DNA of 64,000 nt, taken from the NCBI GenBank assembly GCA_965237575.1, contig CBDEGI010000004.1, forward strand, positions 2,852,001-2,916,000, in the 5' to 3' direction. Position numbers and translations under genes: made by a program. Each line of letters opens with the position of its first letter. The first letter of the stretch is position 1. The notes under the pieces were generated by a model, which was not told where the DNA came from, did no database searches, and saw only the letters and a program-made list of their open reading frames with translations. Positions 17,220 to 26,027 of this stretch are shown piece after piece. This stretch comes from JAKZVK01 sp965237575. GTDB lineage: Bacteria > Acidobacteriota > Terriglobia > Bryobacterales > UBA6623.

Positions 17220-17822
17220 TCAGTCGTCCCTCCTGCGTCGGTAGCTGATCACACCACCGAAGGCCTCTTCGTCACCGAGCGCTCGTACCATCAACGCCTG
17301 AAGTTCGTCCGGTGCGGCCGTTAGCAGAATAGGCCCTGGCCAACCGGAATCGAGTCTTTCGTGGCGGATGGAGACTTCAGCCCGTTGAATCAACCCTTCA
17401 AGCCATTTACCGGAAACCCAATGCAGGCGCACCAGGTCGCCTTCGGTCTGCACTCGAAAGAAGCTGTGGACTGGAGTGAAGTTGAGAAGCCGGGGCGCCT
17501 CGCTGGCTGCTTCCAAGTCCGGCAGAAGGTCCACGAACAGTTGATCCACGAGCTTGACGAAGTGGGCGTGGTAGTAGTCCGTCTGTAGTTCCCCCGTTGT
17601 CTCGTTCTTTCCGGTACAGGCGACCGGATATTGATAGCCCTCGGCGGCTCCCAGCGTGCAGGAATTGGTCGCTTCGTCCGGATTAACCCAGGCACCCACG
17701 AGCTCGGGAACGTGCACGAGTACTTCGTCGCTATGAAGGGGCCGCAGTGAGGGGGCACATGAGTCGCCGCAACCCGCCAGCAGCAGCGACACCAAGACCC
17801 ACCAGAACTTGACGTTACTCAT
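17220..17822 (-). CDS. putative lipoprotein of unknown function
   Basis: A 200-residue protein with a lipoprotein signal: hydrophobic WWVLVSLLLAGC, with Cys18 as the predicted lipidated residue. The mature part contains LVGAWVNPDEATNSC, a segment reminiscent of small lipocalin-like or META-type domains, but no family can be named. It ends in an Arg-rich tail (YRRRRDD). Convergent with thiC and divergent from the methyltransferase gene. Confidence 0.7.
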   Translation of the reverse strand: MSNVKFWWVLVSLLLAGCGDSCAPSLRPLHSDEVLVHVPELVGAWVNPDEATNSCTLGAAEGYQYPVACTGKNETTGELQTDYYHAHFVKLVDQLFVDLLPDLEAASEAPRLLNFTPVHSFFRVQTEGDLVRLHWVSGKWLEGLIQRAEVSIRHERLDSGWPGPILLTAAPDELQALMVRALGDEEAFGGVISYRRRRDD

Positions 17823-17956
17823 GAGAGGACGTCGTTGGGACGACAGTGGATCGTGTTCGGTTCTCTCGTTCGCGAACTTCTCTTGCTTTGCTCACCGCAT
17901 TGATAGCATGAAGTTCAGGGCCTGAAGCTCCTGCCCACGTTGCGAGATTCGCCGAG

Positions 17957-18727
17957 ATGATTCCCATTCATTCTAAAGCCCGGCTCGACCACGAAGAACT
18001 ACTCCGCGAAGAGTTCAATCGCTGGGCCCGCGAAGATCGTTCGGGCAACATGGAACGCTGGCACCGGCCGGTCGCCGAGAAGGTCGTCGGGCGGATGCAG
18101 CTCAGCCCCGACGACCGCATTCTCGACGTGGGTTGCGGCGACGGCTGGACCTGCCGTCTGCTCTCGCCTCTCGCGCCCGAGGGCGCCGTGGTCGGCATCG
18201 ATGTCGCCGACGAGATGATTGCGCTTGCCCGCGGCCGGTCGATCGATCTGGACAACATCTTATTCGCGCCCGGCTCGGTGGAAGAGATCCCCTGGGCCGA
18301 GGACTACTTCTCGCGGGTGCTCAGCGTCGAGTCGGCCTACTATTGGCACTCGCCTGAGAAAGCCGCTCGGGAGATCTTCCGTGTCACCGCATGGGGAGGG
18401 CAGGTTTTCATCCTGCTGTTCTACTACCGGGAGAATGCTCACGCGCTCCACTGGCAGGAGCACGCCCCGGCGCGTTTTCAGCTCAAGTCGGCCCGCGAGT
18501 GGCAAGAGGTCTTCGAGCTGCTCGGGTTCCAGGATGTCCGCGCCGAGCAGATTCCTGACACGACGCCGGTCGCGCCGGACTTCGAGCCCGATGTGCATTG
18601 GCGCTCGCGAGAAGAGCGGGAGGCCTTTCAGCAAGAAGGCGGCTTGCTCCTCACCGCAACGAAACCGCCGCTTCCCGAGCCGGGGCCGCTGGCCGCGGAA
18701 CCAAACCCGCTGAGGATCTTGCCGTAA
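17957..18727 (+). CDS. class I SAM-dependent methyltransferase
   Basis: A 256-residue protein with a Rossmann-type SAM fold. Motif I is ILDVGCGDG (about 55-63), with a following acidic residue in VVGIDVADEMI. Motif post-I/II is the SVESAYYWHSPEKAAREIFR region, typical of UbiE/COQ5-like and small-molecule methyltransferases. ATG 17957 precedes a natural N-terminus. It stands alone between a lipoprotein gene and an FKBP gene, so the substrate cannot be inferred. Confidence 0.85.
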   Translation: MIPIHSKARLDHEELLREEFNRWAREDRSGNMERWHRPVAEKVVGRMQLSPDDRILDVGCGDGWTCRLLSPLAPEGAVVGIDVADEMIALARGRSIDLDNILFAPGSVEEIPWAEDYFSRVLSVESAYYWHSPEKAAREIFRVTAWGGQVFILLFYYRENAHALHWQEHAPARFQLKSAREWQEVFELLGFQDVRAEQIPDTTPVAPDFEPDVHWRSREEREAFQQEGGLLLTATKPPLPEPGPLAAEPNPLRILP

Positions 18728-18743
18728 ACGAACCTGGCGAGTG

Positions 18744-19193
18744 TCAGCCGATGCTGAGCAGTTCGACCTGAAAGATCAGGGTCGAGTTGGGCGGGATCTT
18801 GCCCTGGTCGCGCGCACCGTAGCCAAGCTCCGACGGGATGTAGAACTTGTATTTCGCGCCGACTTTCATCAACTGCACGCCCTCCGTCCAGCCCGGGATG
18901 ACGCGGTTGAGTGGAAAGGTGGCGGGTTCGCCTCGGTCGTAGCTCGAGTCGAAGACCGTACCGTCGAGCAGTTCCCCCTTGTAGTGGACTGTAACTTGGT
19001 CCTCCCGAGTCGGCTGCGCGCCGTCGCCTTCCTCAAGCACCTCGTATTGTAATCCTGATTCTGTCGTAGTCACTTCTTCCCTCTTTCCATTCTCGGCCAG
19101 AAAATCCTCCGGGGTCGCCGGGTCTTGGACCGGGTCTTGACCGCAGGAAACCAGCAGCACCGTGGCGAATACACTCCATCGAACAAAGCTCAC
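18744..19193 (-). CDS. FKBP-type peptidyl-prolyl cis-trans isomerase, lipoprotein form
   Basis: A 149-residue exported prolyl isomerase. The signal segment ends in the lipobox-like LLVSCGQD, predicting a lipid-anchored periplasmic protein. A short linker leads into one FKBP domain (about 45-149): VTVHYKGELLDGTVFDSSYD, PLNRVIPGWTEGVQLM, YIPSELGYGARD and a C-terminal FQVELLSI. The start is GTG 19193, with GGAGG seven bases upstream. It would help fold envelope proteins. Confidence 0.92.
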   Translation of the reverse strand: MSFVRWSVFATVLLVSCGQDPVQDPATPEDFLAENGKREEVTTTESGLQYEVLEEGDGAQPTREDQVTVHYKGELLDGTVFDSSYDRGEPATFPLNRVIPGWTEGVQLMKVGAKYKFYIPSELGYGARDQGKIPPNSTLIFQVELLSIG

Positions 19194-19334
19194 TCGGTAG
19201 CCTCCAAACCCTTTAGGGCAAACCTCGTAGCCTACAGGAACTGACTCTCGGAAAGCGAGCCGCCTCGCCGCCCGCTCGGGAGCAAGACCGGCGATTCACC
19301 CGCTGCGAACGGCTGTCGTAGTAGACTACTTTCC

Positions 19335-20456
19335 GTGATGAGACTCGCCATTCTTGCTGCCGTGCTTTCCTTGTCATTGACCTCCGGTCCCGTGCTGCGG
19401 GCCGAGCCCAAGAGGGACCACCGAGTGCATCAATACCACTTCGGGACCATCGCCATACCGCCGGCGTCGGCCAACGAACCCGTAGCGAGGACGCTATCGC
19501 TTCCCAAAGCGGTCGCCTATCTCGAGGACGGAGCCAAAGCCTGGATCAACGACCGCGGCTGCGTCTCCTGCCACACCACCGGATGGTACGGAATCCTCCG
19601 GCCGCAACTCGCCGGCCGGCTAGGGGCTCCCGACCCGGCCTTGCGTGCTTTTCTCGAAAGGCGTCTCGGTGAGAAGCTTGCCGCGGACCCAGAGGAGATG
19701 AAACGGGGCGCCAACCCCGCCGAATTCGTCTACCTGGCCGCCGCCTTGGCCTCATGGGATGCCCACGTCGAAGGACAACTCTCGCCGGAGACCGAGAAGG
19801 CGCTCGGGTTCATGTTCAGCCTTCAACATGACAACGGCGTTTGGTATTCCGTAGACACCTGGCCGCCTTTCGAGTCGAGTGCTTATCAGCTTGCGACCGT
19901 AGCGGCGATGGCCGTGGGTATGGCGCCAGGGTGGCTGGAGAGACCAAAGTCGGAAGCCGCGCAGGGTGTCAGCCGCCTGCGGGAGTACTTCAGGAGGGTT
20001 GAGCCGCCTCACGACTACGCCCGTGTCGCCTTGCTGTGGGCATCCCAACACTTCCCAGGGTTGATGGACGCCGCCGCGAAAGACGAAACCGTTCAGATGA
20101 TTCTCAACCACCAGCGTCCTGACGGCGGATGGTCGATTCGGACATTCGCAGAGCCTGAGCAGTGGGGCCGCGGTAACCGGGCCGGGCGCCTGAGGGCGGA
20201 GGAGAGCTTCGGCGACCCGGCGAGCGACGGCCATCAGACAGGCTTGGCTCTGGTGGTGCTCTCCGGCGCGGAGGTGCCGGCATCGCATCCGGCCGTCCAG
20301 CGGGGCGTCGAGTGGCTCAAGACCAATCAGAGGCAGTCGGGCCGCTGGTGGACGAAGTCACTCAACACCGACAAGTGGCATTTCATCACTTACACAGGGA
20401 CCCTCTACCCGGTGATGGCCCTGGCTGACGAGAAACCGAGCACGGAACGCAAGTGA
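19335..20456 (+). CDS. secreted protein with CxxCH motif and squalene-cyclase-like repeats
   Basis: A 373-residue protein with a signal peptide (about 1-23). A single CxxCH motif (GCVSCHTTGW, near residue 75) is consistent with covalent c-type heme. The rest has alpha-toroid repeats like those of prenyltransferases/squalene cyclases: LGFMFSLQHDNGVWYSVDTW, MILNHQRPDGGWSIRTF, GVEWLKTNQRQSGRWW. No DxDD cyclase catalytic motif is seen, so it is unlikely to be a terpene cyclase. The combination is common in acidobacterial and planctomycete secretomes, and the role is unknown. It converges with the DUF1501 gene. Confidence 0.75.
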   Translation: MMRLAILAAVLSLSLTSGPVLRAEPKRDHRVHQYHFGTIAIPPASANEPVARTLSLPKAVAYLEDGAKAWINDRGCVSCHTTGWYGILRPQLAGRLGAPDPALRAFLERRLGEKLAADPEEMKRGANPAEFVYLAAALASWDAHVEGQLSPETEKALGFMFSLQHDNGVWYSVDTWPPFESSAYQLATVAAMAVGMAPGWLERPKSEAAQGVSRLREYFRRVEPPHDYARVALLWASQHFPGLMDAAAKDETVQMILNHQRPDGGWSIRTFAEPEQWGRGNRAGRLRAEESFGDPASDGHQTGLALVVLSGAEVPASHPAVQRGVEWLKTNQRQSGRWWTKSLNTDKWHFITYTGTLYPVMALADEKPSTERK

Positions 20457-20497
20457 CGGGTGGGGTGCCGTGCGCGCGGGCGTAGCAGGCCACGCCT

Positions 20498-21907
20498 CTA
20501 CGCGAGAATCTCCCTGACGACGTTACCGTGGACATCCGTCAGGCGGAAGTCGCGCCCCTGGAAGCGGTGGGTCAGCTTGGTGTGGTCGATGCCAAGCAAA
20601 TGCAGCATCGTGGCGTGCAGGTCGTGGACGTGGACGATGTTCTCGACCGACGCGTAACCCAGTTCGTCAGTCGCGCCGTGGCTGATGCCGCCTTGGATGC
20701 CGCCGCCGGCCATCCAACATGAGAAGCCTTTGATGTGATGGTCTCGGCCGCTGCCTTGGGCCATCGGCGTGCGGCCGAACTCGCCGCACCAAATGAGCAG
20801 CGTGCTGTCAAATAGCCCGCGCTCCTTGAGATCCTTGACCAAGGCGGCCGAGGCTTGATCGACCAGCCCGCAGGTTTCTTGAATGCCTTCCTTGATCTTG
20901 CCGTGGTGGTCCCAACCGCGGTGGTAAAGGTGGATGAAGCGCACGCCGCGCTCGGCCAGCCGCCGCGCCAGCAGGCAGTTGGCGGCGAACGTGCCGTCGC
21001 CTCCCTTGGTGCCGTACATGTCGAGCACGTGCTGCGGCTCCTTGCTGAAATCGACCAGCTCGGGAACGCTCATTTGCATGCGGAAGGCCAGCTCGTACTG
21101 TGCGATGCGTGTCTCGATGTCGGGATCGTCGATGGAGTCAGCCTGAATGCGGTTGAGGTCACGCACCGCGTCAATCAGTTGCGACTGTGACTCGTCGCTG
21201 ACGCCCTTCGGGGAGCGCGCGTAGGAAACCGGATCGCCCGAGGAACTGAACTTGACCCCTTGGTAACGTCCGGGTAAGAAGCCACTGTGCCACTGGCGCG
21301 CGGCGATGGGCTGTGACTGCGCGCCGCCTTCCGATGTCAGCACGACGAATCCGGGCAGGTCTTCCGAATCGCTGCCCAAGCCGTAGGTGATCCACGAGCC
21401 CATGCTCGGCAGGCCGGGCAAGCGGCTGCCGCTGTTCATGAAGGTGTGGGCCGTGTCGTGATTGATCTGCTCGGTCTGCATTGAGCGGATGATGCAGATG
21501 TCGTCGGCGATCTCGCCGAGGTGCGGCAGCAAGCTCGACATGTGCTGCCCGGAGCGGCCGTAGCGCTCGAAGGGATGTTGCGGCGCCAGGACCTTGAGCT
21601 CCCTCCCCTGAAGCTGCGCGATCTGCTGGCCCTTCGTGAACGACTTGGGCATGGCCTCGCCATCGCGTTTTTCGAGAGCCGGTTTGTGGTCGAACAGCTC
21701 GAGGTGCGAGGGGCCACCGGCCTGACACAGAAAGATGACGCGCTTGATTTTGGGTTCGAACTGCGGAAAGCCGGCGATGCCGGGCCGCGCGGCCGAGAGC
21801 TTCCCGTTGCTGAGCAGAGAGTTGAGGGCCAGGCCACCGAGGCCCATCGATGCGCGACCGAGAAACGTACGGCGGCTGGCGAGACGGTTCTTGATGCTGT
21901 GGATCAT
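20498..21907 (-). CDS. DUF1501 domain-containing exported protein
   Basis: A 469-residue protein. The N-terminus carries a twin-arginine-like segment (LASRRTFLGRASMGLGGLAL), predicting Tat export. The DUF1501 body has FPQFEPKIKRVIFLCQAGGP, SHLELFDHKPAL, TRIAQYELAFRMQ and GEFGRTPMAQGSGRDHH. DUF1501 proteins are related to the alkaline-phosphatase/sulfatase superfamily, but their reaction is unproven. It follows the PSD1 gene by 28 bases, the usual genomic pairing, so the two very likely form an operon acting on the same extracellular substrate. Confidence 0.93.
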   Translation of the reverse strand: MIHSIKNRLASRRTFLGRASMGLGGLALNSLLSNGKLSAARPGIAGFPQFEPKIKRVIFLCQAGGPSHLELFDHKPALEKRDGEAMPKSFTKGQQIAQLQGRELKVLAPQHPFERYGRSGQHMSSLLPHLGEIADDICIIRSMQTEQINHDTAHTFMNSGSRLPGLPSMGSWITYGLGSDSEDLPGFVVLTSEGGAQSQPIAARQWHSGFLPGRYQGVKFSSSGDPVSYARSPKGVSDESQSQLIDAVRDLNRIQADSIDDPDIETRIAQYELAFRMQMSVPELVDFSKEPQHVLDMYGTKGGDGTFAANCLLARRLAERGVRFIHLYHRGWDHHGKIKEGIQETCGLVDQASAALVKDLKERGLFDSTLLIWCGEFGRTPMAQGSGRDHHIKGFSCWMAGGGIQGGISHGATDELGYASVENIVHVHDLHATMLHLLGIDHTKLTHRFQGRDFRLTDVHGNVVREILA

Positions 21908-21935
21908 GGCGAGTCCCTACACTTCCCTACACTTC

Positions 21936-24900
21936 CTAATACCGCATGATGAACTCGTGCTTGTTGAGAATCGCGCGGGCGACGCCGGTCCAGGCCGCCA
22001 ACTCGGCCTTGTCCAAGTCGGACGGAGCCGGCGCGAGGCCCACCGATAGCAATTTGTCCGCCTGGCCGGGCTTCTCTTCCAAGCGCTTCCGCTCGCCGGC
22101 AAGCAGGCGGGTCAGTACCTCGTGCTCCTTAGCGTCGGCCTGGCGTGAAAAGGCCTCATGAAACGCAAAGTCGATGCGGCTCTTCTCATCCGCTGCGCCG
22201 GAGCGCAGAACGCGCTCGGCCAGCGCCTTTGCCGCTTCTACGTACGTGGGGTCGTTCAGCAGGATGAGCGACTGCAGCGGCGTGTTCGAGACCGGCCGCT
22301 CGGCAGTACATTCCTCACGCGACGGGGCGTCGAAGGCCACCAGTGACGGATGCGTAAACGTGCGCTGCCAGTGTGTGTAGAGGCCGCGGCGATACTGGTT
22401 GTTGTCGAAGTCAGGCTCGTAGATGCGCTTGGGGAAATTCAGATCCCGGTAATAGCCCGCCGGCTGGTAGGGCTTGGCGCTCGGCCCAAACATGTTCCGG
22501 TTCAGCAGCCCGCTCACCGCCAGTGCGTGGTCGCGGACGAACTCCGCATCGAGCCGCCTCATGGTCTGCCGGCCGTGCAGCCGGTTGTAGGGGTCGGCCT
22601 TTGTGAGCGCGTCACTCGGTTCGCTCGACCGGCAGTAGGTTTCAGAAAGCACCATCAGCCTAATGATGTGCTTGACGTCCCAGCCGCTCTCCATGAACTC
22701 GACGGCCAACCAATCGAGCAATTCCTGGTTGAGGGGCGTCTCCCCCTGCGAGCCGAGATCGTCGAGCACTTTCGAGAGCCCAGTTCCAAACAACGTTTTC
22801 CAAAGACGGTTGACGAAAACACGGGCCGTCAGCGGGTTTTCACGGTCGACCAACCAATTCGCCAGGTCCGTTCGCGTGAGCCGCGCTCTTGCCGCCGGAA
22901 CCTGCTTGAGAAAATGCGGCGCCTGTGGACCGACCACTTCGCCTGAGTCGTCCATCCAATTCCCGCGCGGCAGGATGCGCACCTCGCGCAGTTCGTTGCT
23001 GACTTCGGTGACCAAGCACTCATCGGCGAAATCGAACAGAGTTGCCTGCCGGCGCTGCAGTTTGCGAATCTCGCGCCACTCGGAGTTGTTCCGGGTCCAT
23101 CGCAGGAAAGTCTTCTTGAGAGCCTTGCGCTGTTTCCCTGTCAACTTGCCGGAAGCGAAGTCCGCGTCTTGCAAATCACCACCCGGTGGAAGCTCGGGGA
23201 ACGCCGCGTTCGTCGTGGACAGCCGGACGCGCCCGGCGATCTTTTCCGGTCCCCGGCCGTTGTACTCTATCGTGATTCGCAGTGTCTGACCGGGCTTCGT
23301 CTCGAGCGGGTTCTCGAAGATCCACATCGCGCGGCGCGGACCGTCCTCGGCCAGATTTCCTTGCCAGCTAGTCCGGGCCTTGCGGTCAATCGTCGCGCGC
23401 AAGAGGGATTCCGGGCCCTGGCGGTCCGCTACCAGCACGCCCACGGGGATCGGCACAGGCCGTCTGTCCTCTTCGAGCAGTTCAACCAGGAACTCGCCCA
23501 GGGAGAACTCGTCGAATCCTTCTGTCGGGAAGAGCTCCAACTGTACGGCTGTGATCCGTCCTTCATCGAAAGCGATTTCAGCTTTCTGGACGGCATTCTC
23601 GGGCTTCTCTTCTCCGATAACGACCTCGCGGATGAAACCACCCTCCTCAAGCCGCAACTCGAGGTCTTCGCAATCGTCGATTTCCGGATGGTCACAATCG
23701 TTCCACACCCGATCCGGCACGAGCACTCGCCACTGCTCGGATTTCTGGCGAAGGTAGGCCCGGAATTCCTCGAGCGGTTCACCCTTGGCTTTCAGGCGGT
23801 CGCCCTCTTTCCGCAGAGTTCCGATTTGGTCCTGAATCGACCGCAGCTCTGCCTTGGATTCGTCCGACAGCACGCGGATAGACGGGGCGAAGCTCCCGCC
23901 GTAGACCCCCACTTCTTCGATGTCCGCGAAGAACGAAGCCATTTGATAGAAGTCTTTCGAAGCGAACGGATCGAACTTGTGGTCGTGGCACTCCGCGCAG
24001 CCGAGCGTCGAGCCCAGCCACACCGTGGAAACGTTCCGCACGCGATCGGTGGCGTACTTTGCCAAGTACTCCTTGGGTTGTGCACCACCTTCGTTGGTCA
24101 TCCGATTCAGGCGGTTGTAGGCGCTCGCGACCCGCTGTGTATCGCTGGGGTTCGGCATCAGATCGCCGGCAAGTTGCTCTCGGGTGAATTGATCGAACGG
24201 CTTGTTTTCGTTGAACGATCGGATCACGTAGTCGCGGTAGAGGTAGACGTTGATGGGGAGGTCGTTGTGAAAACCGGCCGAATCCGAATACCGGACCAGA
24301 TCCAACCAGTAGACCGCCATGCGCTCGCCGAAGTGAGGAGAGGCGAGTAGACGCTCCACGAGGCTTTCGTAGGCTTCGGGACTTTCGTCGGAGAGAAAGG
24401 CCTCCGCCTCCTTGGCCGAAGGAGGCAGGCCGGTTAGGTCAACGCTGAGGCGGCGAAGCAAGGTCCGCCGGTCGGCTTCCGCCACCGGCTGCAAGCCCTT
24501 CTCGGAGAGCTTGGTGTTGACCAGGTGGTCGATGCCCGCGGGCCCCTCAGGAGCTTGCGGTCGCTCGGGCTCGATGTAGGCCCAGTGCCCCTCATACTCG
24601 GCGCCCGCTTCGACCCAGCGGACCAGCAGGTTTTTCTGCTCGTCGCTGAGCTTCTTGCCGGAATACACCGGCGGCATGGTCTTGACCTGATCGGTCGACC
24701 GGATTCGCTGCACCAGCTTGCTGGCTGCGAGGTCGCCCGGCTTGATCACTCCGGTCGCCAGCGCTTCGTCTCGACGGTCGAGTCGCAGGCCCGCTTGCCG
24801 CGCCTTGTTGTCGGGTCCGTGGCAGGCGTAGCAGTTCTCGGAAAGAATCGGACGGATGTCACGGTTGAAGCGGATTGAGGTTTCCGCAGCCGCCGGTGCC

Positions 24901-24944
24901 GCGACAAGGAGAAGAGACAGGGTCGTGAGCGGTATGTATTTCAT
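21936..24944 (-). CDS. PSD1 and planctomycete-type cytochrome C domain protein (DUF1549/DUF1553)
   Basis: A 1002-residue exported protein. It has a signal peptide (about 1-20), then PSCyt1 with the heme motif CYACHGPD after FNRDIRPILSEN. DUF1549 (PSCyt2) follows, with LSVDLTGLPPSAKEAEAFL and CAECHDHKFDPFASKDFY. The C-terminal DUF1553 (PSD1) contains NPLTARVFVNRLWKTLFGTG and ESGWDVKHIIRLMVLS. Such proteins are abundant in planctomycetes, verrucomicrobia and acidobacteria and are linked by context to complex polysaccharide use, without a proven reaction. ATG 24944 opens the signal peptide. DUF1501 lies directly downstream. Confidence 0.95.
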   Translation of the reverse strand: MKYIPLTTLSLLLVAAPAAAETSIRFNRDIRPILSENCYACHGPDNKARQAGLRLDRRDEALATGVIKPGDLAASKLVQRIRSTDQVKTMPPVYSGKKLSDEQKNLLVRWVEAGAEYEGHWAYIEPERPQAPEGPAGIDHLVNTKLSEKGLQPVAEADRRTLLRRLSVDLTGLPPSAKEAEAFLSDESPEAYESLVERLLASPHFGERMAVYWLDLVRYSDSAGFHNDLPINVYLYRDYVIRSFNENKPFDQFTREQLAGDLMPNPSDTQRVASAYNRLNRMTNEGGAQPKEYLAKYATDRVRNVSTVWLGSTLGCAECHDHKFDPFASKDFYQMASFFADIEEVGVYGGSFAPSIRVLSDESKAELRSIQDQIGTLRKEGDRLKAKGEPLEEFRAYLRQKSEQWRVLVPDRVWNDCDHPEIDDCEDLELRLEEGGFIREVVIGEEKPENAVQKAEIAFDEGRITAVQLELFPTEGFDEFSLGEFLVELLEEDRRPVPIPVGVLVADRQGPESLLRATIDRKARTSWQGNLAEDGPRRAMWIFENPLETKPGQTLRITIEYNGRGPEKIAGRVRLSTTNAAFPELPPGGDLQDADFASGKLTGKQRKALKKTFLRWTRNNSEWREIRKLQRRQATLFDFADECLVTEVSNELREVRILPRGNWMDDSGEVVGPQAPHFLKQVPAARARLTRTDLANWLVDRENPLTARVFVNRLWKTLFGTGLSKVLDDLGSQGETPLNQELLDWLAVEFMESGWDVKHIIRLMVLSETYCRSSEPSDALTKADPYNRLHGRQTMRRLDAEFVRDHALAVSGLLNRNMFGPSAKPYQPAGYYRDLNFPKRIYEPDFDNNQYRRGLYTHWQRTFTHPSLVAFDAPSREECTAERPVSNTPLQSLILLNDPTYVEAAKALAERVLRSGAADEKSRIDFAFHEAFSRQADAKEHEVLTRLLAGERKRLEEKPGQADKLLSVGLAPAPSDLDKAELAAWTGVARAILNKHEFIMRY

Positions 24945-25093
24945 GGCCGGATTCGAGTTCGAAGACAGCACCAACCGCTAGGATAGCAACGACGAATGAG
25001 CCTGAGGAAGGACTGCGGATGTTGAATCCGAATCAAGCGCAGTCTGCAGACGCCCAAGAAGCGTCCGAGACGCCGCGCGGCCGAATGGAGACC

Positions 25094-25909
25094 TCACGGG
25101 CCGACGGCAATGGTCAGCCCGGGTTGGCTGCGGATGCCGTCCATCTCGACTACGACCTCCGGATCGCCGAGCGGGGTGTCGTCGGGCAAGAGCAGGTTGA
25201 TCTGGTAGACCCCGGCCAGCCGGGGGGCCTGTCCCGCGTACTGAATGAACCCACCCACCAACTCGCGGTCGCCCACCCACACCCGTATGGGGTTCATTAC
25301 CTGGGCCGCGAAGTTCGGGAGTTGGCCGGCCAGTACCGGTGGTAGGGTGAGGCCCAGGCCGGTTCCGAAGATCACGATGTACTGGCCCGGATGGGCCGGC
25401 GTCGAGCCCTCGACCTCGCCGCGGCCAATCAGGGTGAAGTCGATGTGGGTCGCCACGGGACGCCCCAGAAAAGTGAACAAGCCGGGATCAAGTGCCCGCA
25501 CCTTGACCCGTACTGCGTTGCTGGCCAAGCCCTCGCGAACGATCTGGACCACCGTTTCCTCCGGCGGAAGGAGGGACGGGGTCTGCGCGTTAATCTGACC
25601 TGGAGAAACGAAGTAGAGAGGCGCGAGCTGGCCTCCAACGGAAACACTGACGCCGCCCAGGCTGGTGGGCAGACGGCCGCGATCGAGGTCGCCTGGGCGC
25701 ACTTCGCGCGTCCGCAACGACAAGTCCTCGCCAAAGATCGAGAAGATGCCGTTCGGCACCAGGAAGTTATCGGGAGCGGCCCGGAAACTGGCGGCATTGA
25801 CCACCCCGTCAATGCCGATGGTTGGGGCGTGGCGGCGCTCGATTTCGGCACCGATCATCGTCGGCGCCGTGGCCAGCCCGACGGCTAGCCCGAGAGCGCA
25901 AAGGCGCAT
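25094..25909 (-). CDS. TIGR03437-type secreted protein (Solibacter-type C-terminal domain)
   Basis: A 271-residue protein with a signal peptide (about 1-22). It carries the Solibacter uncharacterised domain: VVNAASFRAAPDNFLVPNGI, FSIFGEDLSLRT, LYFVSPGQINAQTPSLLPPE and PGQYIVIFGTGLGLTLP, with GVYQINLLLPDD near the end. This family is strongly enriched in Solibacteres/Bryobacterales, often as a C-terminal domain of larger secreted proteins; here it forms the whole protein. The function is unknown. It is one of the better taxonomic markers in the window. Confidence 0.9.
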   Translation of the reverse strand: MRLCALGLAVGLATAPTMIGAEIERRHAPTIGIDGVVNAASFRAAPDNFLVPNGIFSIFGEDLSLRTREVRPGDLDRGRLPTSLGGVSVSVGGQLAPLYFVSPGQINAQTPSLLPPEETVVQIVREGLASNAVRVKVRALDPGLFTFLGRPVATHIDFTLIGRGEVEGSTPAHPGQYIVIFGTGLGLTLPPVLAGQLPNFAAQVMNPIRVWVGDRELVGGFIQYAGQAPRLAGVYQINLLLPDDTPLGDPEVVVEMDGIRSQPGLTIAVGP

Positions 25910-26027
25910 GTTTTTTGTGTGCCCTCATTCTAGCTCAGACCGTGACCGAGGGCGGCCCTGAATGGATGTAACAGGATCATGGCCGTGTATCGCGGTGAGA
26001 CCGCCGGTACAGATGCCGCTACGGATG

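Noticed and set aside
23169..24350. Plus-strand frame of about 390 codons inside the PSD1 gene
   Set aside because: Antisense to a clear cytochrome/DUF1553 gene; no recognisable motif.
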